Of a DNA stretch of 64,000 nt, positions 10,053 through 18,289 are shown piece after piece. The number at the start of each line of letters is the position of its first letter. The first letter of the stretch is position 1. Made by a program: the position numbers and the translations under genes. Source of the stretch: Enterobacteriaceae bacterium 89 (GTDB lineage Bacteria > Pseudomonadota > Gammaproteobacteria > Enterobacterales > Enterobacteriaceae); NCBI GenBank assembly GCA_014156375.1, contig RQJH01000001.1:186001-250000 (forward strand), written 5' to 3'. Under the pieces are notes generated by a model. That model ran no database searches. It was not told the DNA's origin and saw only the letters and a program-made list of their open reading frames with translations.

Positions 10053-11804
10053 TCAGATAGCGCCGAGATCAACCCACGGCTGGCCAACTGCACAGTTCAG
10101 ATCGGGCTGGTCGCCCTGAGTCCACCATGCCGCCTGGTAAGAGTGACCGTTGAAGGTCACAATCTCACCGCCGTTGTAAATCGCTGCCGCATCCCAGGCC
10201 CCTTCAGCAGGTGCAGGGGTGTCATCTTCTTTTGGCTCATCGTCAATCGGATCAACATCGATTGGATCTTCGTCAGGAACCACTGGCTCGTCGGTAGAAG
10301 AACCTTCGTCACCGGTGAGGTTGATGCCTTCGAAGTAAAATTTGTCCATTGAAATCACAGACTGTTCCACTTCATAGCCCAGACCTTCGCGCGCAGCGTT
10401 AAGCAGCACGCCGTTGTCCTGGTCGATAGTCCAGGTGAACATCGCACCCAGGTTATGACGTGCAGCGTATTCGCCTTTCAGTTTGACTGAACGCGGGGTA
10501 TCGAGAGACATAAATACGCCGCTGGTTGGGTTGAACAGGAAGTCCGCATTAGCGACTTCATCGGTATAAACGTTGAAGCCGTTGCGACCTTTCTGGTTTT
10601 CCAGATCCAGGTAGTTATAAATGGTGTCGTACCATTCGGTGCAACCGGATTCGAAGGAACCAACGGTAGTACCCTGAGCCGGGTTATAAGAGCCTTTCAG
10701 CGGAGAGAAGCTTTCGACTACGGCATTTTTGGCGTTGCGGGTGTAACCAGCGTAACCAATGTTGATACGATCGGACGGGAAACCTTCGGCAATCAGATAA
10801 TCAACAACCGCTTCAACGCTCCAGCTCCCTTCGCTCAGCGGCGTCAGGTTAGTGTGGTGAGTCAGTTCAGCCGCCCATGGAGTCCCGAAGAAGTCATAGG
10901 TCATCACGTTGATGCCATACAGACCGGCATCCAGCAGCGCTTTCACGTTGGAGTAACCCAGAACTTCAACAACCGCAGAGCTGGCGATAGAGATTTTGAC
11001 ATCGCTACGACCCGCTGCAGTCAGCTGTGTTTTCAGCTCCTTGATAACCAGCGCATAGTTTTCACCATCTTCTGGGCCGTGTGGGTTGCCGTTGCCGGCG
11101 TTGTTCGGATATTCCCAGTCGATATCCACTTCGCTGAACATCGGGAATTCTTTGAACAGCTTAACCACGCCAGCCGCGAACACTTTGCGGGAAGCTTCGG
11201 CTTTTGCCATGTCGTGGAAACCATTACTCATGGTCCAGCCACCGATACTCATAGACAGCGCCAGTTCATGACCGACTGCTTTAGCTTTCGTCTGCAGATC
11301 GCGCAGACCGCCCAGCAGGCCGTGAGTGTTAGATTCGGTGACAGTTTTTGGATCAACGTCCCAACCGCTGGTTTCCTGATTGCAGTTGACATAAGACTGG
11401 AAGTCACCCCATGGATCGAGGAAGGTGGGTTCGCCAGTCACTTTACCGGTGAGCGCCGCCGCATTAGCAATGGTGGCTTGTTTTTCACCCTGATCGCCAA
11501 CAATGCCCAGGAAGCCGAAGATGATTTTGTCGTAGGCTGTTGGGGTAATGTTCGCCAAATCATAGCCACGACCGCGGTCAGCAGGCTGATCTTTACCTTC
11601 CAGACGGCCATCATACTGAGACCAGTCGGTGTAGTAGCCGAAGACTTTCGGCTTGTTCGCTTTCTTATATTTGTTATAGACCGGAGCCGCTACCCGAGCA
11701 GAGGTATAGCTGTATTTTTCAGTTTCAGTGGCGGCGTTGAAACCGTCGGCTGCATTACTTTGTTCAGTACGGCTGTCGCCTTTAATCAGTTTGCTTGTAG
11801 ACAT
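10053..11804 (-). CDS. GH18 chitinase with C-terminal chitin-binding domain, no signal peptide
   Basis: Predicted endo-acting chitinase of glycoside hydrolase family 18, 583 residues. Visible parts: a TIM barrel from about residue 53 with SIGGW (186-190) and the catalytic DIDWE motif, catalytic E231, with D227 and D229 in place; an acidic Asp/Glu/Pro linker (about 498-535); and a C-terminal CBM5/12 chitin-binding domain (536-583) with aromatic YQAAWWTQG. The first Asp of the usual DxxDxDxE motif is Ser224. The core (SYTSARVAAPVYN, TDWSQYD, GRGYDLA) resembles, from memory, the chitinases associated with insecticidal Tc toxins of Yersinia and Photorhabdus. There is no Sec signal at the N-terminus. 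ATG at 11804 has AGGA upstream and is preferred over a start 45 nt earlier. The holin and endolysin close by suggest the export route. Confidence 0.93.
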   Translation of the reverse strand: MSTSKLIKGDSRTEQSNAADGFNAATETEKYSYTSARVAAPVYNKYKKANKPKVFGYYTDWSQYDGRLEGKDQPADRGRGYDLANITPTAYDKIIFGFLGIVGDQGEKQATIANAAALTGKVTGEPTFLDPWGDFQSYVNCNQETSGWDVDPKTVTESNTHGLLGGLRDLQTKAKAVGHELALSMSIGGWTMSNGFHDMAKAEASRKVFAAGVVKLFKEFPMFSEVDIDWEYPNNAGNGNPHGPEDGENYALVIKELKTQLTAAGRSDVKISIASSAVVEVLGYSNVKALLDAGLYGINVMTYDFFGTPWAAELTHHTNLTPLSEGSWSVEAVVDYLIAEGFPSDRINIGYAGYTRNAKNAVVESFSPLKGSYNPAQGTTVGSFESGCTEWYDTIYNYLDLENQKGRNGFNVYTDEVANADFLFNPTSGVFMSLDTPRSVKLKGEYAARHNLGAMFTWTIDQDNGVLLNAAREGLGYEVEQSVISMDKFYFEGINLTGDEGSSTDEPVVPDEDPIDVDPIDDEPKEDDTPAPAEGAWDAAAIYNGGEIVTFNGHSYQAAWWTQGDQPDLNCAVGQPWVDLGAI

Positions 11805-12161
11805 GATGATAATCCTGTAGTTGATTGAGTTGCAGCGAATTGCCGCCACAAAAGAATCTCACCCAGGTCAGGGAAAAGATAATCACAAGCCGTCATCTGA
11901 TATTTATTGAGACATCACTCGCCCATCATCACCTTTTTTATTAAAAAGTCACCTGAACGTCCACGCTAATAAAACCACACCCCCATTAAACGAGATTTAA
12001 CTGGTTCTTCAATTTCATTTAATAGCCATGCGATTTTGTGAAAGAGCCACCAGCAAAAAGCACATTAATATTTTCCCGGCAAAAAACGTTCGATCAGAAA
12101 AATCTCATTCTCTATTATCCTCATCACAGAATGACATCCACTCTCCGAATCGAAGGTTAAT
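11805..12161. promoter_or_regulatory. AT-rich divergent regulatory region of the chitinase island
   Basis: 357 bases without a gene, between the leftward chitinase gene and the rightward ToxR-like gene. It is clearly richer in A+T than the neighbouring core genes. A TATTAT box at 12113-12118 could be a -10 for the rightward operon, but its -35 is poor. No firm operator could be assigned by eye. It is the obvious place for binding by the two regulators of the island. Confidence 0.5.
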
Positions 12162-12620
12162 ATGAATCAGTATTTAATTAATGACGCATGCATATTTAAT
12201 GAAGTTAGCCAGGAGTTGAGCCTTAAAGACAAGGCAAAAATTATTAAGCTCACCGCTATGCGAAGCCGCTGCCTGAGTCTGATGATTGAGAATGCAGACA
12301 GTAATGTGATTGATAAAAAAACGATTACCGAAGCGTTATGGGGTGAACGTGGGCAGTTTGTCAGCGATGCAAACCTGACTCAGCTGCTTTATCTCATTCG
12401 TAAGGATCTTCGTGATGTCGGGCTTCCCGACTTCTTCAGCACGGTACCTCGCGTTGGGATCCGGGTGAATAACACTATTCCGGTCAGCAAACTCACTTTC
12501 ACTGCAACTGTGCAGAACCCTCTCAAACGCTTTTCTTTCTCGCGAGCCATCGCCGCTGTGTTCGGGTTAGCGACAGTACTGGCCGCCATTGACCTCGCTC
12601 ACATTTCACATTTAATCTGA
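12162..12620 (+). CDS. ToxR/CadC-like membrane-anchored winged-helix regulator
   Basis: Small transcription regulator of 152 residues. Residues 1-105 form an OmpR/ToxR-type winged helix (ITEALWGERG, then ANLTQLLYLIRKDLRDVGLPDFFSTVPRVGIRV, where the recognition helix and the wing ending in a YRV/IRV-type motif are visible). Residues about 128-148 are one hydrophobic membrane helix, leaving only a handful of residues outside. It therefore lacks the large periplasmic sensor domain of CadC or ToxR. The start has AAGG upstream. The endolysin gene begins 16 nt after its stop, so the two are probably co-transcribed. It may control the lysis genes or the divergent chitinase. Confidence 0.85.
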   Translation: MNQYLINDACIFNEVSQELSLKDKAKIIKLTAMRSRCLSLMIENADSNVIDKKTITEALWGERGQFVSDANLTQLLYLIRKDLRDVGLPDFFSTVPRVGIRVNNTIPVSKLTFTATVQNPLKRFSFSRAIAAVFGLATVLAAIDLAHISHLI

Positions 12621-12636
12621 TCTATAAGGCCCAAAG

Positions 12637-13173
12637 ATGAATCCAGTTATTAACAACATTCTCGCCCTCGAAGGCGGATACGTAAACAACCCTGCAGATA
12701 AAGGTGGGGCAACAAAATGGGGTATTACTGAAAACACGGCCCGCAGCCATGGCTATCGGGGAGACATGCGTGACCTCACTCGTGACCAGGCCTATGCCAT
12801 TCTTGAGCAGGATTACTGGATAACGCCGGGGTTTAGTCAGATCGCACAGTACTCTGAAAAACTGGCGTTTGAATTATGTGATGCAGGGACTAACGTCGGC
12901 CCGGCGTGGCCATCGCGCTGGCTACAACGCTGGTTAAATGCCCTGAACTGTCAGGCAACAAAGTATGCCGACCTGGCAGTGGACGGGAAAATTGGCCATC
13001 AGACGCTTCAGGCACTGGAAAGGTATCTCAGCTATCGCGGTCATGAAGGGGAAGAGGTTCTGCTGAAAGGGCTTAACAGTAGTCAAGGGGCCTACTATCT
13101 GGATATTACGGAGAAACGGGCAAGCAATGAAACCTTTATTTATGGCTGGATAAAAAACCGCGTCGTGCTGTAG
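12637..13173 (+). CDS. GH108-type endolysin (N-acetylmuramidase)
   Basis: Predicted peptidoglycan-cutting enzyme of 178 residues. The N-terminal catalytic part has the family signature around E12 (LEGGYVNNPADKGGATKWGIT), where the Glu of EGGY is the catalytic residue. The C-terminal part (about 112-178, DLAVDGKIGHQTLQAL) is the peptidoglycan-binding domain usually paired with it. There is no signal peptide, so it needs a holin to reach the wall. It is co-oriented with the ToxR-like gene (16-nt gap) and convergent with the holin gene. No other phage genes surround it, which argues for a domesticated lysis enzyme used in protein export. Confidence 0.92.
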   Translation: MNPVINNILALEGGYVNNPADKGGATKWGITENTARSHGYRGDMRDLTRDQAYAILEQDYWITPGFSQIAQYSEKLAFELCDAGTNVGPAWPSRWLQRWLNALNCQATKYADLAVDGKIGHQTLQALERYLSYRGHEGEEVLLKGLNSSQGAYYLDITEKRASNETFIYGWIKNRVVL

Positions 13174-13243
13174 TGCAACGCCTGACACGACATTGCTGGC
13201 ACCAGTTAATTGACTACCAGGCGCCAGCACTCCCTGTTATTTC

Positions 13244-13579
13244 TCAAACGCTTCCCTCTCCAATAATTATTTTCTTCACTCTCTCGCCCAGCAAACGTAA
13301 TAATGGGGAGGCAAAAACGCCGCCGATACCGGCTGCTACCATCACCAGATTTGAACTCATCCCCCTTTCGATGGCAATAACGCTGAGTATAAATCCGGTG
13401 AAACAGGACACAATAATTTGCGCCAGACATTCATAAATAAAGCTTCGCATCGGCAAGCTTTCGCGCTTACGCATTAAACAGCTAACAAACCCTCCCCAGC
13501 CGCCAATAATCACTACCGTAATTAAAACCTCCAGTTCTAACTCAAAGAAAGGGGGTGTCGCCGGATTATGCACTAACAT
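13244..13579 (-). CDS. Holin-like small membrane protein (three membrane helices)
   Basis: A 111-residue protein with three hydrophobic helices (about 17-35, 47-70, 76-97), a short N-terminal tail, a basic RKR loop after helix 1 and a charged C-terminus (GERVKK). Size and topology fit a class I phage holin, most like the LydA/holin-III type. The start ATG at 13579 has AGGT nearby. It lies on the strand opposite to the endolysin, ends 70 nt from its stop, and is downstream of the LysR gene on the same strand. Its expected role is to open the inner membrane so the endolysin can act. Confidence 0.85.
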   Translation of the reverse strand: MLVHNPATPPFFELELEVLITVVIIGGWGGFVSCLMRKRESLPMRSFIYECLAQIIVSCFTGFILSVIAIERGMSSNLVMVAAGIGGVFASPLLRLLGERVKKIIIGEGSV

Positions 13580-13712
13580 AGTTACCTACCTGAAGTTTAC
13601 GCAAGAAGACAGAACGCATAGCCTATCCCGCACGGGAAGATATCAATAACCATAAGTCGCCATCCTGTTCTCATTTCCTCTCAATAAACATCAGTGAGAA
13701 CAATCCGGGCTC

Positions 13713-14657
13713 TCATCGGTTAAACGAGGCGGCGCTCTGCAGCGTAGCGACAATCAGCTCAATATCATCAATCAGCAGGTTATCCTTCGACCAGTAGGCA
13801 TACAGGCGCAGCGGCTTCAGTTTTATCTCATCAGGCAAAGGAAGCAGCGAAATGGCACACTGCTTTTTCTCTTTAAAAAACCGCGCGAGTCTGGAGGGGA
13901 TCACCGCGATCATTGAGGAGTTTTCTACCATGTTGATCATTCCGGTAATGGAATCGCTGCGGAATAGGATTTTGCGCTGACCAAAGGGATCGAGGAGGTT
14001 TTGAAACAGGGCGTACTTCTCCTTCAGCGAACGATTTAACCGGTCGTTGGTATACACCACGTGATGAAAGGCAAACAGATTATACAGGCTTAGCTTAGCG
14101 GCATCGGCAAGGGGGTTGCGGTTGCTGCAAATCACACAGTATTGAGTGAACGATTCCACCTCGGCTGTATTCAGCTGCCCATCATCAATAGGGTCAAATG
14201 ACAGGACAATATCTGCCGAGCCGCTAATCAGTATCTCTTTAATCCGCCGGGCATCGTGCTCCCAGAACGAACGATGAGTGATTAAATATTGTCCAAACAG
14301 GTCCAGGCCAATCGTTTTCGATAAATATAATGGCTCGATGATATCGCTGCCGTAGATAGTAATGCCCTGTTTTTGTTTATTTTTACCCGTATCAAAGGTC
14401 GCATCCACAATACCGATGGCCTGACTAAAAGCACTGTGTAACTCCACGGCTTTTGCCGTTGGCGCTAATCCCTCTTTAGTACGAACAAAAAGCACCTCAT
14501 TGTAGGTCGCCTGCAAACGACGTAACGCCATGGAGACCGCTGCGGGAGTTACCTGCAGGTACTTCGAAGCCTTACTGGCATTCCCTTCCCGTATCACCGC
14601 ATCAAGGGTTTTTATTAGGTTAAGATCGAAGTCCTTGATGCTATGAAATGGATTCAT
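13713..14657 (-). CDS. LysR-type transcriptional regulator of the chitinase/lysis island
   Basis: A 314-residue LysR-family regulator: an N-terminal helix-turn-helix (DFDLNLIKTLDAVIREGNASKASKYLQVTPAAVSMALRRLQ) and a periplasmic-binding-protein-like effector domain. ATG at 14657 is chosen because it gives the standard LysR N-terminus (MNPFHSIKDFDLN), with GAGG 9 nt upstream. An in-frame ATG at 14732 would add 25 atypical residues. It reads toward the holin gene, 134 nt away. LysR regulators such as Serratia ChiR control chitinase genes in other enterobacteria, so control of this island is plausible but inferred. Confidence 0.85.
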   Translation of the reverse strand: MNPFHSIKDFDLNLIKTLDAVIREGNASKASKYLQVTPAAVSMALRRLQATYNEVLFVRTKEGLAPTAKAVELHSAFSQAIGIVDATFDTGKNKQKQGITIYGSDIIEPLYLSKTIGLDLFGQYLITHRSFWEHDARRIKEILISGSADIVLSFDPIDDGQLNTAEVESFTQYCVICSNRNPLADAAKLSLYNLFAFHHVVYTNDRLNRSLKEKYALFQNLLDPFGQRKILFRSDSITGMINMVENSSMIAVIPSRLARFFKEKKQCAISLLPLPDEIKLKPLRLYAYWSKDNLLIDDIELIVATLQSAASFNR

Positions 14658-14810
14658 CTCACACAGCCTCACTGGCAAAGTAAAAGAAGCGGTGATCAGT
14701 CCCCTTCTGTTGATAATCACCAGCACATTCAATAAGTAAGCTGGCGATACAATAGCTTTTCAGATTAGATTCTTCTCATCAATCTTAGCCAGTAAAGACC
14801 AAAAATCACA

Positions 14811-14839
14811 AAAAAGGCCAGCATGTAAACATGCTGGCC
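14811..14839 (-). terminator. Terminator after dnaJ
   Basis: A perfect 10-bp stem GGCCAGCATG/CATGCTGGCC with a 4-nt loop, followed on the minus strand by six T. It marks the boundary between the dnaKJ operon and the accessory island. Confidence 0.92.
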
Positions 14840-14863
14840 TGGATATATCGCAAATATTTTAGA

Positions 14864-15997
14864 TTAGCGGGTCAAATCATCAAAAAATTTCTTCACGCCA
14901 TCAAAGAAGCTTTTTGAACGCGGGCTGTTTTTCTCGCCGGTCGGCCCACCGAAGCTTTCCTGCAAATCTTTCAACAGCTGCTTCTGCTTGTCGTTCAGGC
15001 TGACCGGTGTTTCAACAACAACACGGCACAGCAGATCGCCCTGAGCGCCACCGCGTACGGATTTCACGCCTTTACCGCGCATGCGGAACAGCTTACCAGT
15101 CTGGGTTTCGCCAGGCACTTTCAGGTTCACGCGGCCATCAAGCGTTGGCACTTCAATCTCACCACCAAGCGCTGCCATCGCGAAGTTGATTGGCACTTCG
15201 CAGTACAGGTTGTTGCCTTCGCGCTCGAAGATTGGGTGCTGTTTGACCTGTACCTGAACGTACAGATCGCCTGCCGGTGCACCGTGCTCGCCGGCTTCAC
15301 CTTCGCCAGCCAGACGGATACGGTCACCCGTGTCGACGCCTGCCGGGATTTTAACGGACAGGGTTTTGTTCTTCTCAACGCGACCATGACCGTGGCATTT
15401 GTTGCAAGGATCTTTAATCAGCGTACCGCGGCCCTGACAGTGCGGACAGGTCTGCTGTACCGCGAAGAAGCCCTGACGCATCTGCACCTGGCCCTGACCG
15501 TGACAGGTCGGACAGGTCTGCGGTTTGCTGCCCGCCTTCGCGCCGCTGCCGTGGCAAACGTCACACTCTTCCAGCGTCGGGATGCGGATCTCTTTAGTTA
15601 CGCCGCGAACGGCTTCTTCCAGCGTCAGATCCATGTTGTAGCGCAGATCGGCACCGCGTGATGCGCGCTGGCGACCACGGCCACCGCCGAAGATATCACC
15701 GAACACATCGCCAAAGATGTCGCTAAAGTCTGCGCCACCGCCGCCGAATCCACCGCCGCCCATGCCGCCTTGTTCAAAAGCAGCATGACCGTACTGATCG
15801 TACGCCGCACGTTTCTGCCCGTCGGTCAGAATTTCGTACGCTTCTTTGATCTCTTTAAATTTGGCTTCGGCTTCTTTATCACCCTGATTACGGTCCGGGT
15901 GATACTTCATCGCCAGGCGTTTGTAAGCCTTTTTGATTTCACGCTCTTCCGCTGTTTTGGAAACGCCCAAAATCTCGTAATAGTCTCTCTTCGCCAT
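14864..15997 (-). CDS. dnaJ: Chaperone DnaJ (Hsp40)
   Basis: Co-chaperone that delivers substrates to DnaK and stimulates its ATPase. The 377 residues show the J domain with HPD (MKYHPDRNQ), the Gly/Phe-rich linker ([12 protein letters not shown]), four CxxCxGxG zinc repeats ([32 protein letters not shown]) and the C-terminal substrate-binding sheets. It lies downstream of dnaK with 86 nt between them, which contain a strong hairpin. Confidence 0.99.
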   Translation of the reverse strand: MAKRDYYEILGVSKTAEEREIKKAYKRLAMKYHPDRNQGDKEAEAKFKEIKEAYEILTDGQKRAAYDQYGHAAFEQGGMGGGGFGGGGADFSDIFGDVFGDIFGGGRGRQRASRGADLRYNMDLTLEEAVRGVTKEIRIPTLEECDVCHGSGAKAGSKPQTCPTCHGQGQVQMRQGFFAVQQTCPHCQGRGTLIKDPCNKCHGHGRVEKNKTLSVKIPAGVDTGDRIRLAGEGEAGEHGAPAGDLYVQVQVKQHPIFEREGNNLYCEVPINFAMAALGGEIEVPTLDGRVNLKVPGETQTGKLFRMRGKGVKSVRGGAQGDLLCRVVVETPVSLNDKQKQLLKDLQESFGGPTGEKNSPRSKSFFDGVKKFFDDLTR

Positions 15998-16024
15998 TTC
16001 TGTTTTTCTGCCCTTAACATGCGA

Positions 16025-16057
16025 GCACGGGCGTGGAGTAAACTCCGACGCCCGTGC
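16025..16057 (-). other. Strong hairpin in the dnaK-dnaJ gap
   Basis: GCACGGGCG (16025-16033) pairs with CGCCCGTGC (16049-16057), extended inward by GGAGT/ACTCC. There is no T-tract behind it, so it is more likely an mRNA-stability or processing element that sets the DnaK:DnaJ ratio than a full terminator. Confidence 0.65.
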
Positions 16058-16083
16058 CAGTTAATTACCCTGCATCAGGGCGA

Positions 16084-18000
16084 TTATTTTTTATCTTTAA
16101 CTTCTTCGAACTCAGCGTCGACAACGTCGTCGTCTTTCGCGTTGTTCGCGGAAGCGTCAGCGGAGCCAGCCTGCTGCTGTGCGTGCTGCTGCTGAGCAAT
16201 TTCCATCAGCTTCTGAGAAGCCTGAGCCAGCGCCTGCATTTTCGCTTCGATATCGGCTTTGTCTTCGCCTTTCAGAGAAGTTTCCAGCGCAGTCAGTGCA
16301 GATTCGATAGCGGTTTTGTCTTCAGCCGGCAGCTGCTCGCCTGCTTCTTCAACCTGCTTACGGGTGCTGTGCAGCAGATGGTCACCCTGGTTGCGGGTCT
16401 GAACCAGTTCTTCGAACTTACGGTCAGATTCTGCGTTAGCTTCCGCTTCCTGCACCATTTTCTGGATTTCTTCTTCGTTCAGACCGGAAGAAGCCTTGAT
16501 GGTGATCTTCTGCTCTTTACCGCTGTTTTTGTCTTTCGCGGAAACGTGCAGGATACCGTCAGCATCGATGTCGAAGGTGACTTCGATCTGTGGCATACCG
16601 CGCGGTGCCGGGCTGATCCCATCCAGGTTGAACTGACCCAGAGATTTGTTATCGCCGGAACGTTTACGCTCACCCTGCAGCACGTGGATGGTTACCGCAG
16701 ACTGGTTGTCTTCAGCGGTAGAGAACACCTGGCTGTGCTTGGTTGGGATAGTGGTGTTTTTGTTGATGAGCGCAGTCATCACACCGCCCATGGTTTCGAT
16801 ACCCAGCGACAGCGGGGTAACGTCCAGCAGCAGAACGTCTTTCACTTCACCGGTCAGAACGCCGCCCTGAACCGCAGCACCGATTGCCACTGCTTCATCC
16901 GGGTTCACGTCTTTACGTGGCTCTTTACCAAAGAACTCAGCAACTTTCTTCTGCACCATTGGCATACGAGTCTGACCACCGACCAGGATCACGTCCTGAA
17001 TATCGGATACGGACAGGCCAGCATCCTGCAGAGCAACTTTCAGCGGCTCGATAGAACGGTTCACCAGGTCTTCGACCAGGCTTTCCAGTTTTGCACGAGT
17101 CACTTTGATGTTCATGTGTTTTGGACCGGTGGCATCTGCAGTGATGTACGGCAGGTTCACATCGGTCTGCTGAGCAGAAGAAAGTTCGATTTTCGCTTTC
17201 TCTGCGGCTTCTTTCAGGCGCTGCATAGCCAGCGGATCGTTACGCAGGTCAATGCCCTGATCTTTCTTAAACTCTTCAACGAGGTAGTTGATCAGACGGC
17301 TGTCGAAGTCTTCACCACCCAGGTGGGTATCACCGTTGGTTGCCAGCACTTCGAAGGTTTTCTCGCCATCCACTTCATCGATTTCGATGATAGAGATATC
17401 GAAGGTACCGCCGCCGAGGTCGTAAACCGCGATAGTACGGTTGCCGACTTCTTTATCCAGACCGTAGGCCAGAGCCGCTGCGGTTGGTTCGTTGATAATA
17501 CGTTTGACTTCCAGACCTGCGATACGACCGGCGTCTTTGGTTGCCTGACGCTGAGCATCGTTGAAGTAAGCAGGTACGGTGATAACCGCTTCAGTTACTG
17601 GCTCGCCCAGATAATCTTCAGCCGTTTTCTTCATTTTCTTCAGCACTTCAGCAGAGATCTGCGGTGGTGCGGTTTTGACGCCTTTCACGTCAAGCCATGC
17701 GTCGCCGTTGTCGGCAGCCACAATTTTGTAAGGCATGATGGCTTCATCACGCTGCACTTCTTCGTCCTGGAAACGACGGCCAATCAGGCGTTTGATCGCA
17801 AACAGGGTGTTTTGCGGGTTTGTCACTGCCTGACGTTTAGCCGGCTGACCAACCAGAGTTTCACCATCCTGGGTATAAGCAATAATAGAAGGCGTGGTGC
17901 GATCGCCCTCGGCGTTTTCCAGCACGCGTGCGGTAGTGCCATCCATAATCGCTACACAAGAGTTGGTAGTACCCAGGTCGATACCAATAATTTTACCCAT
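16084..18000 (-). CDS. dnaK: Chaperone DnaK (Hsp70)
   Basis: Main cytoplasmic Hsp70. The 638 residues comprise the ATPase domain ([13 protein letters not shown] at the start, [13 protein letters not shown]-type phosphate loop, VGGQTRMP), the linker ([15 protein letters not shown]), the substrate-binding domain and a Gln/Ala-rich C-terminal tail ending near the EEVKDKK lid. It is the first gene of dnaKJ, with two sigma-32-type promoters upstream. Confidence 0.99.
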   Translation of the reverse strand: MGKIIGIDLGTTNSCVAIMDGTTARVLENAEGDRTTPSIIAYTQDGETLVGQPAKRQAVTNPQNTLFAIKRLIGRRFQDEEVQRDEAIMPYKIVAADNGDAWLDVKGVKTAPPQISAEVLKKMKKTAEDYLGEPVTEAVITVPAYFNDAQRQATKDAGRIAGLEVKRIINEPTAAALAYGLDKEVGNRTIAVYDLGGGTFDISIIEIDEVDGEKTFEVLATNGDTHLGGEDFDSRLINYLVEEFKKDQGIDLRNDPLAMQRLKEAAEKAKIELSSAQQTDVNLPYITADATGPKHMNIKVTRAKLESLVEDLVNRSIEPLKVALQDAGLSVSDIQDVILVGGQTRMPMVQKKVAEFFGKEPRKDVNPDEAVAIGAAVQGGVLTGEVKDVLLLDVTPLSLGIETMGGVMTALINKNTTIPTKHSQVFSTAEDNQSAVTIHVLQGERKRSGDNKSLGQFNLDGISPAPRGMPQIEVTFDIDADGILHVSAKDKNSGKEQKITIKASSGLNEEEIQKMVQEAEANAESDRKFEELVQTRNQGDHLLHSTRKQVEEAGEQLPAEDKTAIESALTALETSLKGEDKADIEAKMQALAQASQKLMEIAQQQHAQQQAGSADASANNAKDDDVVDAEFEEVKDKK

Positions 18001-18049
18001 CTAAACGTCTCCACTAAAAATTCGATCAACATGTGGTTGTGAACCTGTA

Positions 18050-18075
18050 ATAAGGGCGAAACGGTTGGTTTCAAG
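18050..18075 (-). promoter_or_regulatory. dnaK proximal heat-shock promoter (sigma-32)
   Basis: On the minus strand CTTGAAA (18075-18069) and CCCTTAT (18056-18050) are 12 nt apart, matching the sigma-32 pattern and the position of E. coli dnaK P2. Confidence 0.75.
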
Positions 18076-18124
18076 CGCCCTGATACGTTTTTTTTTCAGG
18101 CTCACCACTGCGGTTGCATACAAG

Positions 18125-18150
18125 ATGGGGTCGTAACTTTCACCATCAAG
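18125..18150 (-). promoter_or_regulatory. dnaK distal heat-shock promoter (sigma-32)
   Basis: On the minus strand CTTGAT (18150-18145) is followed after 14 nt by CCCCAT (18130-18125), an excellent sigma-32 consensus, corresponding to E. coli dnaK P1. Confidence 0.85.
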
Positions 18151-18289
18151 GGGGAGAACAAAAAAATTTTTGCGTTGATCTAAATTTGGATCGGAAGATT
18201 CGCGGAAATAGCATTCAAAGCGCCTACTGCGCCACTTTTCCCTCACTACACTTAAGCCTGTTACTTCATCCTTTTCAGGTCCTCACATC

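Noticed and set aside
11805-12161. Promoters of the chitinase and ToxR-like genes assigned to exact boxes
   Set aside because: Several AT-rich boxes fit equally poorly. Without transcription-start data no -35/-10 pair could be chosen with confidence.
12637-13579. Spanin or Rz1-type gene hidden in overlapping frames of the endolysin or holin
   Set aside because: The overlapping frames have no signal peptide with lipobox and no single N-terminal anchor followed by a coiled coil.
9320-14657. Remnant prophage
   Set aside because: Only holin and endolysin are phage-like. There is no integrase, attachment-site repeat, structural, replication or repressor gene, and both flanks are intact core genes.
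16054-18042. A 662-codon open frame opposite dnaK, and similar long frames opposite deoB/deoA (47221-49086) and prfC (57685-59529)
   Set aside because: All are antisense to strongly biased, highly expressed core genes. Such long frames are a known by-product of that codon bias, and none has a ribosome site with a recognisable protein.
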